Assembly (NCBI RefSeq): GCF_000355805.1
Contig: NZ_CM001837.1
Span: 75,434 to 139,433, forward strand
Direction of reading: 5' to 3'
Source: Dokdonia sp. PRO95
GTDB taxonomy: Bacteria > Bacteroidota > Bacteroidia > Flavobacteriales > Flavobacteriaceae
Length of the DNA stretch: 64,000 bases
Below are positions 49,319 through 57,850 of the stretch, in pieces. Position numbers and translations under genes: made by a program. A model generated the notes under the pieces. The model worked only from the letters and a program-made list of their open reading frames with translations, searched no databases and was not told where the DNA came from. The stretch's first letter is position 1; every line of letters begins with the position of its first letter.

Positions 49319-50312
49319 ATTTACCTAATGCCACGACCATAAAAATACCCGTAAGGATAAAAAATACCGCGAGCACATTTTCCATATTAATTTCTGTAGG
49401 CAAGTAACGATCATAGTTATCTAGTATGGGACTGCCATTTCTATCTATCGCTATCTCCCCTAAAGAATCCCTTTTAAAAACTTCTAGTTTCCAGGGCCAC
49501 ACAACGCCAAGCGAGCCTATAATAAAGCCTAAAATAGCAGCATTAGTCGCCCATCTAAACTTTTTGAGTAAATAACTTAAAAAATGAGATAATGTCACAA
49601 GACCTGTAAGTGAACCAAGCGAAAAAACGATAAGTACGGTAAGTAAGCGCATATGCTCAGGATCATCTACAAAGCCAAAATCACCTCCAAAAACACTCGT
49701 CATTGTGACAAACAGTGCATTTACAGCATCTACAAGAAGAAGTACATAATTACCTAGAAGTATAAGAATAAATGAACCTGAAAGTCCCGGCAAGGTCATC
49801 CCAGAAACACCTATAATACCACATAGGAATACAAAAATGAGGTTGTCATTTTCTTGAGCTGGTTCCATAAGACTTATAGCCACACCAAATATAATCCCAG
49901 ATATGAGCATCACAATATTGCGCCTCGTCCACTCTTCAAAATCCTTTGCTATATAATAAATAGAACCTATAATCATCCCAAAAAAAGCACTCCAAACGAG
50001 TAAAGGATAATTGCGAATAGCGATATCTAGCAGTAGTGAAACGCTGAAATAACTAATAAGCATACCTAGAATAAGTAGCCCTAGAAATTTGCCATTTATA
50101 TATCTCCAGAAACTTTTGAGACGACCTCCAAAAAGCAACTTTAAAGCTTTACCGTTAACTTTTTGAAGTGAATAAATAAACTCTTCATAAAAACCTGCTA
50201 CATATGCGACTACTCCTCCAGAAACTCCAGGTACCTTATTTGCAGCACCCATTGCTAGCCCTTTGAGTACTAGCCAGACTTTATCAGAAAGTGATCTAGT
50301 CTCAGTCTGCAT
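49290..50312 (-). CDS. DUF368 (PopT-like) polyprenyl-phosphate transporter, paralog 2
   Basis: 340 residues, about eight or nine membrane helices. DUF368 marks: GLAMGAANKVPGVSGGVVAYVAGFYEEF near residue 14 and GIIGVSGMTLPGLSGSFILILLGNY near 165, an internal duplication. DUF368 proteins have been shown to recycle undecaprenyl phosphate across the membrane. Overlaps the upstream paralog by 11 bases and aroE by 29. Signature repeat PGxSG is kept in both halves, so likely functional. Confidence 0.88.
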   Translation of the reverse strand: MQTETRSLSDKVWLVLKGLAMGAANKVPGVSGGVVAYVAGFYEEFIYSLQKVNGKALKLLFGGRLKSFWRYINGKFLGLLILGMLISYFSVSLLLDIAIRNYPLLVWSAFFGMIIGSIYYIAKDFEEWTRRNIVMLISGIIFGVAISLMEPAQENDNLIFVFLCGIIGVSGMTLPGLSGSFILILLGNYVLLLVDAVNALFVTMTSVFGGDFGFVDDPEHMRLLTVLIVFSLGSLTGLVTLSHFLSYLLKKFRWATNAAILGFIIGSLGVVWPWKLEVFKRDSLGEIAIDRNGSPILDNYDRYLPTEINMENVLAVFFILTGIFMVVALGKYGTRTKARG

Positions 50313-51276
50313 AAACTGTTTTTTTAACCGCAGCTCTTTCTAATAGTAAAATAAGTGCAAATCCAATTACGGCAAATACCACCGCATACAACACCTGAGG
50401 ATCACCATCAAAAGAAGATGGTAAAATACTCTCAGCCTCTACAGAAACTTCCTCTCCGTGTCTATCTATTCTAGTCGATAACACTTCTTTCCATGGCCAA
50501 ATTTTATTGAGCGAACCAATCATAAAACCAGTAAGCACGGCTAATGTGATTTGCTTTTTATGTTCAAACATCCATTTAAGAACTTTTGAAAACAATTTGA
50601 GTCCAACAACACATCCTGTTCCAAAAAGTATAATCTTGAATATCGCAGTTCGGAGTAGTGCCCAATCTCTAGCTAGCAAAGCATCTTGAGCATCTGTAAT
50701 TGTACCTAGTACCATACCGTATGACCCTAAGAGTACTAGAATAAATGAACCAGAAACACCGGGAAGTATCATTGCTATAATAGCTATACAGCCAGAAAGA
50801 AAATAAAACCACCACACATTAGGTGCCTCTGAAGGTGCTGCAATGGTTATAAAATAGGCTACGGCTACGCCAAGTAACATGGCTATAATTACTGTAGGAT
50901 TCCACTTAGTGATTTGTTTTCCTATGTATAAAATACTCGCAAGTACTAAGCCAAAGAAGAAGGACCACACCATTATAGGGTACACTTCTAGCAAATATTT
51001 AAAAACGCGTGCAAGAGATAATATACTTATGGCAACTCCAAGAAAAAGACTTCCTAAGAATTTGAGGTTGTATTGTCCTATAGCTGCTTTTACACCCTCT
51101 TTTTTCCACACTTTAAGCACACCAAAATCTAACTTATCAATTGTTTCAATAAGTTCTTGATAGATTCCAGATATAAATGCGATAGTTCCTCCAGATACTC
51201 CCGGAACAACATCTGCTGCTCCCATGGCCATACCTTTTAAAATGACAAGTAGATAGGAAGCTGATGGTTTAGGCAT
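50302..51276 (-). CDS. DUF368 (PopT-like) polyprenyl-phosphate transporter, paralog 1
   Basis: 324 residues, about eight membrane helices, with GMAMGAADVVPGVSGGTIAFISGIYQEL near 14 and AIIAMILPGVSGSFILVLLGSY near 160, the duplicated DUF368 motif. Predicted to flip undecaprenyl phosphate carriers back for wall and O-antigen synthesis. A paralog overlaps it by 11 bases downstream. Two different copies in one operon hint at carrier specialisation, pH-dependence or a heteromer, by inference. Confidence 0.88.
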   Translation of the reverse strand: MPKPSASYLLVILKGMAMGAADVVPGVSGGTIAFISGIYQELIETIDKLDFGVLKVWKKEGVKAAIGQYNLKFLGSLFLGVAISILSLARVFKYLLEVYPIMVWSFFFGLVLASILYIGKQITKWNPTVIIAMLLGVAVAYFITIAAPSEAPNVWWFYFLSGCIAIIAMILPGVSGSFILVLLGSYGMVLGTITDAQDALLARDWALLRTAIFKIILFGTGCVVGLKLFSKVLKWMFEHKKQITLAVLTGFMIGSLNKIWPWKEVLSTRIDRHGEEVSVEAESILPSSFDGDPQVLYAVVFAVIGFALILLLERAAVKKTVYAD

Positions 51277-51357
51277 AGGTATTTATTTTTTCGCGTCAAG
51301 CTAAAATACTAGCTTTCATAATAAGCACCTACATTTATACAAGATTTTAGAATAGTA

Positions 51358-52755
51358 TTAACCTAAGTATTGCTTTACTAGTTCGAGTACTTCCTTTTTA
51401 CTCGCCGCATATGGGAATAATTCTCCTAGAATAATAGAGAATTCTGGCTCGATTTTCAATCCATTTATGAGGAAATAACGTCCCTGGACATCATTACCGT
51501 TACTATAGTTAAGACCAGCAAGTCTAAAGGCAATTTCTGCGCTTTCTGGATAAAACTCCATTGCTTGAGTAAGGTTTGTAATAGACGCATTAGGCTCACC
51601 TAGCTGCACGAGAATGTCACTTCTATATAACCAGGTTTCAAGCTCATAGTTTCCTAATTCTAGGGTACGACGGTAACCCTCCTCTGCCGCTTCAAGAAAT
51701 TTAAGTTTATGATTGATAGTAGCATATCGTTTCCAATAGAGGACATTATCACTATCAATATTTATTGCTTTATTTATATAAAACAGGGCTTTTTGATAAT
51801 CTAACCTTTGCTGATAAAAATCTGTGATTGCCATCCAGCCATTATCTAACAATGGATCTTCATGCACACAACGCTCAAAATGCTTGATAGCAAGCTCATC
51901 ACTTCCTAGCTTATCATAGCATTTACCCATACGCAATAATGCAAATGATGTAGGATCTTCCAGCTCCAAAGTAATTTGATAATTTTCAAGCGCTTCATTG
52001 TATCTCCCTAGCTTTTCTAGCACTTTTGCCTTTTCAAGATAAGCCCCTACAAACCTATCATCACTTATAATTGCAAACTCATAAGATGATAATGCCTTCT
52101 CATAGTTTTTAAGTCCAAAGTATTGTTTCCCTATTTGATGCCAAGCAACTTCACAATACGGATTATTATCTAAAAACATATTTAGATAGTCTATTGCTCC
52201 GTCGTGCTCTTCTAAGAAATCAAAACAGTAAATTACATTGTACAGCGCGCTATAATCTTGATCATCTACCTCTAGGCACTTCATGAAGTTAAGCTTTGCA
52301 TTTTGAAAATCTTCTAGAAATAGGTACTCCATTCCTATGAGAGAATACACATCTGCCGGGTCATCAGTTAGGTCTACAGCTTGCTCAAGCAAATGGATTG
52401 CCTTCTCGTGATCATCCTGCTTACTATATATATTTGCTTTTTGAATATAAACTTCTTCGTTATGAGGATCTAACGAGTGTAGCTCCGTGAGAATAGCATC
52501 TGCTTTGTCAAATTTATTTTCAAAAATAAATAGTTCGGCTTTAAAGAGTCTTAAATTTGAAGACGTGGGATGCTGGTCTAGACCTAGCTTTACAGCTTTT
52601 CGCGCAAGCGCAATCTTACCACTTTCAATGTAATGATTTGCAATATTCTCAAATTCCTCAGCATCAAAGAAAACTACATCATTAGTCTTAAGCATAGACT
52701 CAAAGCGCGTAAGCGATATACTATTTCCTTCTTGTCCAAAATCCATAAACGACAT
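51358..52755 (-). CDS. Tetratricopeptide-repeat protein
   Basis: 465 residues of consecutive TPR helices (for example NEEVYIQKANIYSKQDDHEKAIHLLEQ, AWHQIGKQYFGLKNYEKALSSYE, NALENYQITLELED region), about 11-12 repeats, no signal peptide or enzyme domain. A cytosolic scaffold for protein interaction; partners unknown. It starts 80 bases before the DUF368 genes on the same strand. A much-decayed palindrome copy (52594) is inside it. Confidence 0.9.
   Translation of the reverse strand: MSFMDFGQEGNSISLTRFESMLKTNDVVFFDAEEFENIANHYIESGKIALARKAVKLGLDQHPTSSNLRLFKAELFIFENKFDKADAILTELHSLDPHNEEVYIQKANIYSKQDDHEKAIHLLEQAVDLTDDPADVYSLIGMEYLFLEDFQNAKLNFMKCLEVDDQDYSALYNVIYCFDFLEEHDGAIDYLNMFLDNNPYCEVAWHQIGKQYFGLKNYEKALSSYEFAIISDDRFVGAYLEKAKVLEKLGRYNEALENYQITLELEDPTSFALLRMGKCYDKLGSDELAIKHFERCVHEDPLLDNGWMAITDFYQQRLDYQKALFYINKAINIDSDNVLYWKRYATINHKLKFLEAAEEGYRRTLELGNYELETWLYRSDILVQLGEPNASITNLTQAMEFYPESAEIAFRLAGLNYSNGNDVQGRYFLINGLKIEPEFSIILGELFPYAASKKEVLELVKQYLG
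52594..52609. repeat. Decayed palindrome-like site in the TPR gene (4 mismatches)
   Basis: GCTTTTCGCGCAAGCG; shared core is short, so this one may be chance. Confidence 0.35.
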
Positions 52756-52997
52756 TTTTGAATTACCATTTAGATAAATGTAATAATACTTATGAGTACT
52801 GTTATAAAACTAAAACTTAGTTGTCAACATATTAATGAACAGCCAAAAATCGAGCCAAGTTGAATCAATAACAAAATATTGTCACCATGCTTAAAATCAA
52901 GTAATAACACCAGATACAAGAATTATAAAATTATAACTACAATCTATAATTTAAAAGCCGTAATTTCCATTAACACAAATAACGAGCATAATCAATT

Positions 52998-53471
52998 ATG
53001 AGTAAAACACATTATAAAGAGACGCAGCCTTTTTATTTGATTGGGATAATATGCGTAATCTCAATTGCTTTTATGACCTATTTCATTATCAAGCAGTGGA
53101 TTGATAATGATACCGCTCCCTATACGCTAATTGCTTGCTGCCTTCTTTTTGTTATAATTCTCATACTATTTTACAAGCTAGATATTATCATCACTAGTCA
53201 GTATGCTATTGCTAGTTTTGGGATAGGGCTACTTTATAAAAAGATCGCTATAAATGACCTAGATATAACCACAGCGCGAGGTGTAAAGATACCTTGGTAC
53301 TGGGGCATAGGTATAAGATTTACTCCTCAGGGAACTTTATATAACACTCATACTGGAGGAAATCTCCACATAAAAACTAAAAATAAAATGAATGAGTTTT
53401 TTATAAGCACTAGCAATGCCCCATCTATAATTGCCTCAATAAAAGAAGTTCAAGTCCCTAGTAATACTTAG
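52998..53471 (+). CDS. Membrane protein, PH-like domain suspected
   Basis: 157 residues. Two membrane helices (about 12-32 and 42-60), then a beta-rich C-terminus (DIIITSQYAIASFGIGLLYKKIAINDLDIT) that resembles small bacterial PH-domain (YdbS-like) proteins; I cannot confirm this. Its stop codon overlaps the 3' end of the next gene by 14 bases, tail to tail. Preceded by a 242-base AT-rich region with no clear promoter. Function unknown. Confidence 0.65.
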   Translation: MSKTHYKETQPFYLIGIICVISIAFMTYFIIKQWIDNDTAPYTLIACCLLFVIILILFYKLDIIITSQYAIASFGIGLLYKKIAINDLDITTARGVKIPWYWGIGIRFTPQGTLYNTHTGGNLHIKTKNKMNEFFISTSNAPSIIASIKEVQVPSNT

Positions 53472-54825
53472 ACTTTCCTAGGTAGGCTTTTATAATGTCA
53501 TTCCACTCTTTGCTTATGCGCGCTGCGGTGGTGTATGGAATATTGTATAATGCTTCGTAGTTTGTGTATCCCGTTTTAAGAAGCTCTTCTAGATAAAACA
53601 GTGTAGCATTTACATCCCCTTCCCTTGCACTCAATGATATGGATTGAATAAATGCATCCTGATTATTAGGGTTTACTAGTGACCTCAATACGTTTGCAAA
53701 TAGCAATTGCTCAATCTTAGTATCCTTACGCTTTAATATTTTATACTGTAATTCAACCTCAGATTGTACAAATCTCTTTAAACGCATAGCCGACTTGCGT
53801 TTTATCATAGCATTATCTGTGCTGTCTATTTGCATATCAAGTTCGTCCATCTGGTAACTCCACCACCCTAAGTTATTAAAGTAACTATTACTCATATCCT
53901 CTCGGATATTATATTGAAACTCCTCTGCCATGAGATCTTCACCGTAGCTGAACATAGCGTATATATCACGATCTGATCTATAATTCTTAAGTCGCTTGAT
54001 GTTATCTAAAAGCTCTTTCTGCTCGTCGATGTCAAGGCGCTTTTTATATTTGTCTTTAAGTGTTGATACAAAATCAAAAGCATTAAGACCATCTTGCTTT
54101 CGGTACATTGTTTTCCCAAAGGCTACATCACTATTATAATAAGATTGGAGCTTCTGGTCACTCGTAGTTTCATCTATCAAAATAGCCGTAAGAGCCTCTG
54201 CTATATATCCTGCGCTAGGCCAGTCTACACCATCATAGGTGTGATAACTCACCAGATTTTTTCTCAGACCATAATTACGACTGTAAGATCTTAACTTGTA
54301 ATACTGACTGCCCTCATCTGGAGAAAGCAAGGCTATTTTAAGATTCTCATTACTACGAAGACTTTTTTTATCTAAAAATGCATTTCCTATTGCTATGACT
54401 CCATAAATAGATGTATCTGCCTGTGCTTGTGATGTTACAATGACACCATCTTTTCCATATCCAGAGAGGATAATTTTATCCTTATCAATTGCGTATGCTT
54501 GAGATAGCTTTTCTATAAATTCTTTACTCTGGTTTATAGCTATCGAGAGGGTATCACTTAGTCTGTAATTTGGGCTAGCTATTATACTCTCTGTTAATCC
54601 TGCACCTATAGAAAACTGCTGTACCGCACTTGACCCGCGACCTAGCTCATCATAAATTACCACAACCGGATAGTTGACGGCTTCCTTATAATCTGCTGGT
54701 AGATATAAAGAATAGTTATCTGTCGAATTATCAAAGGTTACTTGTGGAATAACTACCCCTTTTACAGGTGTTGATTGTGCAACTGCAAGTGATGAAATAA
54801 ACAAGAAAATGTAAAAGTACCGCAT
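53458..54825 (-). CDS. Exported alpha/beta-hydrolase-fold protein lacking the catalytic Ser
   Basis: 455 residues. Signal peptide (MRYFYIFLFISSLAVAQ). Esterase-D-like N-terminus (YSLYLPADYKEAVNYPVVVIYDELGRG), then IILSGYGKDG where the nucleophile elbow GxSxG should be; the Ser is replaced by Gly/Lys. The C-terminal 200 residues are helical and rich in charged residues. I infer a pseudo-hydrolase or binding protein. It overlaps the 3' end of the preceding gene on the other strand. Confidence 0.7.
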   Translation of the reverse strand: MRYFYIFLFISSLAVAQSTPVKGVVIPQVTFDNSTDNYSLYLPADYKEAVNYPVVVIYDELGRGSSAVQQFSIGAGLTESIIASPNYRLSDTLSIAINQSKEFIEKLSQAYAIDKDKIILSGYGKDGVIVTSQAQADTSIYGVIAIGNAFLDKKSLRSNENLKIALLSPDEGSQYYKLRSYSRNYGLRKNLVSYHTYDGVDWPSAGYIAEALTAILIDETTSDQKLQSYYNSDVAFGKTMYRKQDGLNAFDFVSTLKDKYKKRLDIDEQKELLDNIKRLKNYRSDRDIYAMFSYGEDLMAEEFQYNIREDMSNSYFNNLGWWSYQMDELDMQIDSTDNAMIKRKSAMRLKRFVQSEVELQYKILKRKDTKIEQLLFANVLRSLVNPNNQDAFIQSISLSAREGDVNATLFYLEELLKTGYTNYEALYNIPYTTAARISKEWNDIIKAYLGKSKYY

Positions 54826-54956
54826 AGCGTTTTTTTGATGAATCTAGCAGGTATCAAAAACCGTGCACAAATAAAGGTAGTACAAAAAACAATATTTTTC
54901 AGGCACTGATTGTGCAAAATTTATTTCTGTATTTTTAAAGAACAAAACCAATCCAA

Positions 54957-57494
54957 ATGAAATATAGAATTCTAGTTGTAAGTTTTTTAGTACTCGCTTT
55001 CGCGAAAGCGTTATCACCTCAACTACACGCACAAGAGTACTTTACAGGAAAGTACGCACCTTTTGACGTTGCAATCCCTTCTCCAGCACAATTTCTAGGT
55101 TATGAGATTGGTGAACAACATACACGTCACGATCAAATAGTATCCTATTTTCAAAAACTAGCCGAATTATCACCGAGAGCAACCTTAAGTGAATACGGAA
55201 GAACTCACGAAAACCGCAAACTTGTGATGCTTACCGTATCGAGCATTAACAATCAAGAGATATTACCTACGCTTAAAAACCAACACCTCGCCTTTGTAGA
55301 CACCAAGCAACGCGCGACCAATTATGATGATATTCCTGTTTTTATACAACTTGGCTATAATGTACATGGCAATGAGCCATCCAGCTCTGAGGCGGCATTG
55401 CTCACGGCATACACGCTCGTGGCATCACAACATCCAGAAATAGAAAAATATAGAGAAAACAGTATCATATTTATAGACCCTACCATAAATCCAGATGGCC
55501 GTGATCGTCACACGCAGTGGGCAAATAGTTATAAAGGCTCACCACTAGTTTCTGATAATATAGATGCAGAGCATACAGAAATGTGGCCACGCGGACGTAC
55601 TAACCACTACTGGTTTGACTTAAACCGTGATTGGCTACTTGCCGTAAATCCAGAAAGCCGCGGAAAATTAGATTGGTATCACGAGTGGTATCCTAATGTA
55701 GTTACAGATTTTCACGAGATGGGTACAAACAGTAGTCACTTTTTCGAGCCTATGCTCCCCATTGGCAGTATGGATCCTATTATGCCTAAAGAAAACTACG
55801 AAGACCTCAACAATCTTTTTGCTCCTTACTTTTCAAGTGCGCTGGATGAGATAGGTAGTTTTTATTTTACAAAGGAATCTTTTGACGGCACCTACCCCGG
55901 TTATGGATCGTCATATCCGGATCTTCAGGGAGCACTAGCACTTCTTTTTGAACAAGCAAGTAGTCGCGGGCATCTTCAGGACACAGATTTCGGAACTATA
56001 AGTTTTCCTTTTACCATTAGAAATCAGTACACCTCCGGGATGGCTACTGTAAAGGCTGCTGTGGAGAATAAAGGTACTTTACGTAAGTACCAGCAAGATT
56101 TTTTTAAGTCCGCTTTCGCGAAAGCAAAAACAGATCAAGCAGCCGCTTATGAATTTGGAGATCCTTATGACGCAAACAGAACAAAAGCTTTTATAGACAA
56201 ACTTCTCAAACATCGCATCAAGTTATATGACAAAGGAGATGGTCGCTATGTAGTCCCTACGCAACAAGCGCAAAAAAGAATGGTGCAGTCCTTCTTTGAA
56301 ACCTATAAGAAATACAGAGACAGTGTTTACTATGATGCAAGCGCTTGGTCTGTGGGTAATTTTTACAATATGCGTTACAAAGGATTGTCTAGCACACCGA
56401 ACTTGGGTAACGAAGTTACGTCTACAGATGAGCTCACTAAGGTTCAAATGGTAATAAAAACAGATTATGCATACCTCATCGATTATGATGATTATAATGC
56501 GCCTGCTTTGCTTGCTTATTTACAGCGTGAAGGTCTGACGATGGCGACGGCGTTCAAACCTTTTACTGCAAAAACAACGAGCGGTAATCATGATTTCAAC
56601 TACGGAACACTAATGCTGCCTGTAAGTCGTCAAGAAAAAACTCCAGAAGAAGTGTATCGTATTATTACATCTGGACAACAGAAATTCCAAGTGCCAATCT
56701 ATGCGGCAAATACCGGTTTTAGCATCAAAGGAATTGACTTAGGAAGTCAGAATTTCCGAAAAGTGGATACTCCAAAAGCGCTTATGATTATAGGAGATGG
56801 GACAAGCTCGTACGAAGCTGGCGAAATATGGCATTTACTTGATACGCGTGTACATATGCCTATTACAAAAGTGATGAGCAACAACCTTAACAGAGTAGAT
56901 TTGAGCAAATACAACACTGTAGTAATGGTTTCTGGAAGCTATGGAAATTTATCTAAGCGATTTCAAGAAAATCTCACTTCATGGGTTTCACAAGGAAACA
57001 CCTTAATTACTTCTGGAACTGCAAGTAGCTGGGCTATCAAATCAAAAATAGCCTCTGGAACGCTCACAAAAGAAAACAAGAAAGACTCTACAAAAACTAT
57101 GGAGCGCGAGCCTTATGTGAATCAAAGACCTAATCGAGGAAAAGAGCGCCTAGGTGGAGCTATTTTTGAGGTAGACTTAGATCTTACCCACCCACTAGCT
57201 TTTGGATACAGGTATGACAAGCTGCCTGTATATAAAAATAATAATGTCTGGTTGCAGCCTAGTAAAAATGAGTATAACACTGTTGCTCAATATTCGGCGG
57301 CGCCACATATAGATGGTTATATTTCTGAGAAGAATCTCAACACCTTTATGAAAAAGAGTGCATCTCTTGTGGTCTCTCGTAAAGGACGAGGACGCGTCGT
57401 GATGTTTGCAGATAACCCTAACTTTAGAGGAAGTTGGTATGGAACTAACAAACTATTTTTAAACGCAATCTTTTTCGGAAGTTTGATTAATTAA
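54957..57494 (+). CDS. M14 family zinc carboxypeptidase, exported
   Basis: 845 residues. Signal peptide MKYRILVVSFLVLAFAKA with the palindrome forming AFAKA, then M14 domain (about 40-370): H137-x2-E140 in NVHGNEPSSSEA binds zinc, TDFHEMGTNSSHF holds the third His, and LLFEQASSRG the catalytic Glu. A long C-terminal part (about 380-845) is of the type seen in secreted flavobacterial M14 enzymes. A second palindrome copy encodes AFAKA near 387. Expected to trim peptides outside the cell. Confidence 0.9.
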   Translation: MKYRILVVSFLVLAFAKALSPQLHAQEYFTGKYAPFDVAIPSPAQFLGYEIGEQHTRHDQIVSYFQKLAELSPRATLSEYGRTHENRKLVMLTVSSINNQEILPTLKNQHLAFVDTKQRATNYDDIPVFIQLGYNVHGNEPSSSEAALLTAYTLVASQHPEIEKYRENSIIFIDPTINPDGRDRHTQWANSYKGSPLVSDNIDAEHTEMWPRGRTNHYWFDLNRDWLLAVNPESRGKLDWYHEWYPNVVTDFHEMGTNSSHFFEPMLPIGSMDPIMPKENYEDLNNLFAPYFSSALDEIGSFYFTKESFDGTYPGYGSSYPDLQGALALLFEQASSRGHLQDTDFGTISFPFTIRNQYTSGMATVKAAVENKGTLRKYQQDFFKSAFAKAKTDQAAAYEFGDPYDANRTKAFIDKLLKHRIKLYDKGDGRYVVPTQQAQKRMVQSFFETYKKYRDSVYYDASAWSVGNFYNMRYKGLSSTPNLGNEVTSTDELTKVQMVIKTDYAYLIDYDDYNAPALLAYLQREGLTMATAFKPFTAKTTSGNHDFNYGTLMLPVSRQEKTPEEVYRIITSGQQKFQVPIYAANTGFSIKGIDLGSQNFRKVDTPKALMIIGDGTSSYEAGEIWHLLDTRVHMPITKVMSNNLNRVDLSKYNTVVMVSGSYGNLSKRFQENLTSWVSQGNTLITSGTASSWAIKSKIASGTLTKENKKDSTKTMEREPYVNQRPNRGKERLGGAIFEVDLDLTHPLAFGYRYDKLPVYKNNNVWLQPSKNEYNTVAQYSAAPHIDGYISEKNLNTFMKKSASLVVSRKGRGRVVMFADNPNFRGSWYGTNKLFLNAIFFGSLIN
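54995..55010. repeat. 16-bp palindrome, copy 16 (exact), in the M14 signal peptide
   Basis: Exact copy encoding AFAKA inside the signal peptide. Confidence 0.98.
56111..56126. repeat. Palindrome copy 17 (1 mismatch), inside the M14 gene
   Basis: CGCTTTCGCGAAAGCA; read SAFAKAK. Second copy in the same gene, 1.1 kb from the first. Confidence 0.95.
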
Positions 57495-57531
57495 AAGCTA
57501 GCGCATCTCTTATTATGAAATGGGTTTGTTG

Positions 57532-57547
57532 TGCTTTCGCGCAAGCG
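57532..57547. repeat. Decayed palindrome (2 mismatches)
   Basis: TGCTTTCGCGCAAGCG, 37 bases after the M14 stop. Confidence 0.75.
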
Positions 57548-57639
57548 GAATGTTAAAAATCACAATATGTTGCTGTAAGAAACGTTAAGTTAAGATAACT
57601 CTTACAAAAAATTAATATTCTCACACGCAACCTTTTACA

Positions 57640-57647
57640 TAAATTTG
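57640..57647 (+). promoter_or_regulatory. -7 element of the 28-residue protein gene
   Basis: TAAATTTG fits TAnnTTTG; the start is predicted near 57652 with a leader of about 28 bases. Confidence 0.5.
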
Positions 57648-57679
57648 CATCTATAGATTATAACTAACATTATCCCAAG

Positions 57680-57766
57680 ATGCAAGTAGAAATAAAAAAC
57701 AAACCTATTCTCATTGTTTCAATAATCGTTCTCTCATTATGTGCGTTGTTTTTCTTCTTTCTTTAA
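57680..57766 (+). CDS. 28-residue single-span membrane micro-protein
   Basis: ATG 57680 to TAA 57764. The peptide has a polar start (MQVEIKNKP) and a single hydrophobic helix (ILIVSIIVLSLCALFFFFL). It forms a complete mini-unit: a -7 element upstream and a strong terminator 29 bases downstream. It is below common gene-calling limits, so it would be missed. Function unknown; such proteins often modulate a membrane complex. It could also be a chance frame in a short RNA gene. Confidence 0.55.
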   Translation: MQVEIKNKPILIVSIIVLSLCALFFFFL

Positions 57767-57794
57767 GAACTTAAAATAACTACCTAATTAAAAT

Positions 57795-57832
57795 AAAAAA
57801 GCCCAATACTCTTTCGAGTATTGGGCTTTTTT
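57795..57832. terminator. Strong bidirectional terminator
   Basis: Stem AAAAAAGCCCAATACT with AGTATTGGGCTTTTTT (57795-57810 with 57817-57832), CTTTCG loop. Serves the 28-residue gene and, on the minus strand, ettA. Confidence 0.9.
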
Positions 57833-57850
57833 GTTGCTAGCTGTGAGTAC

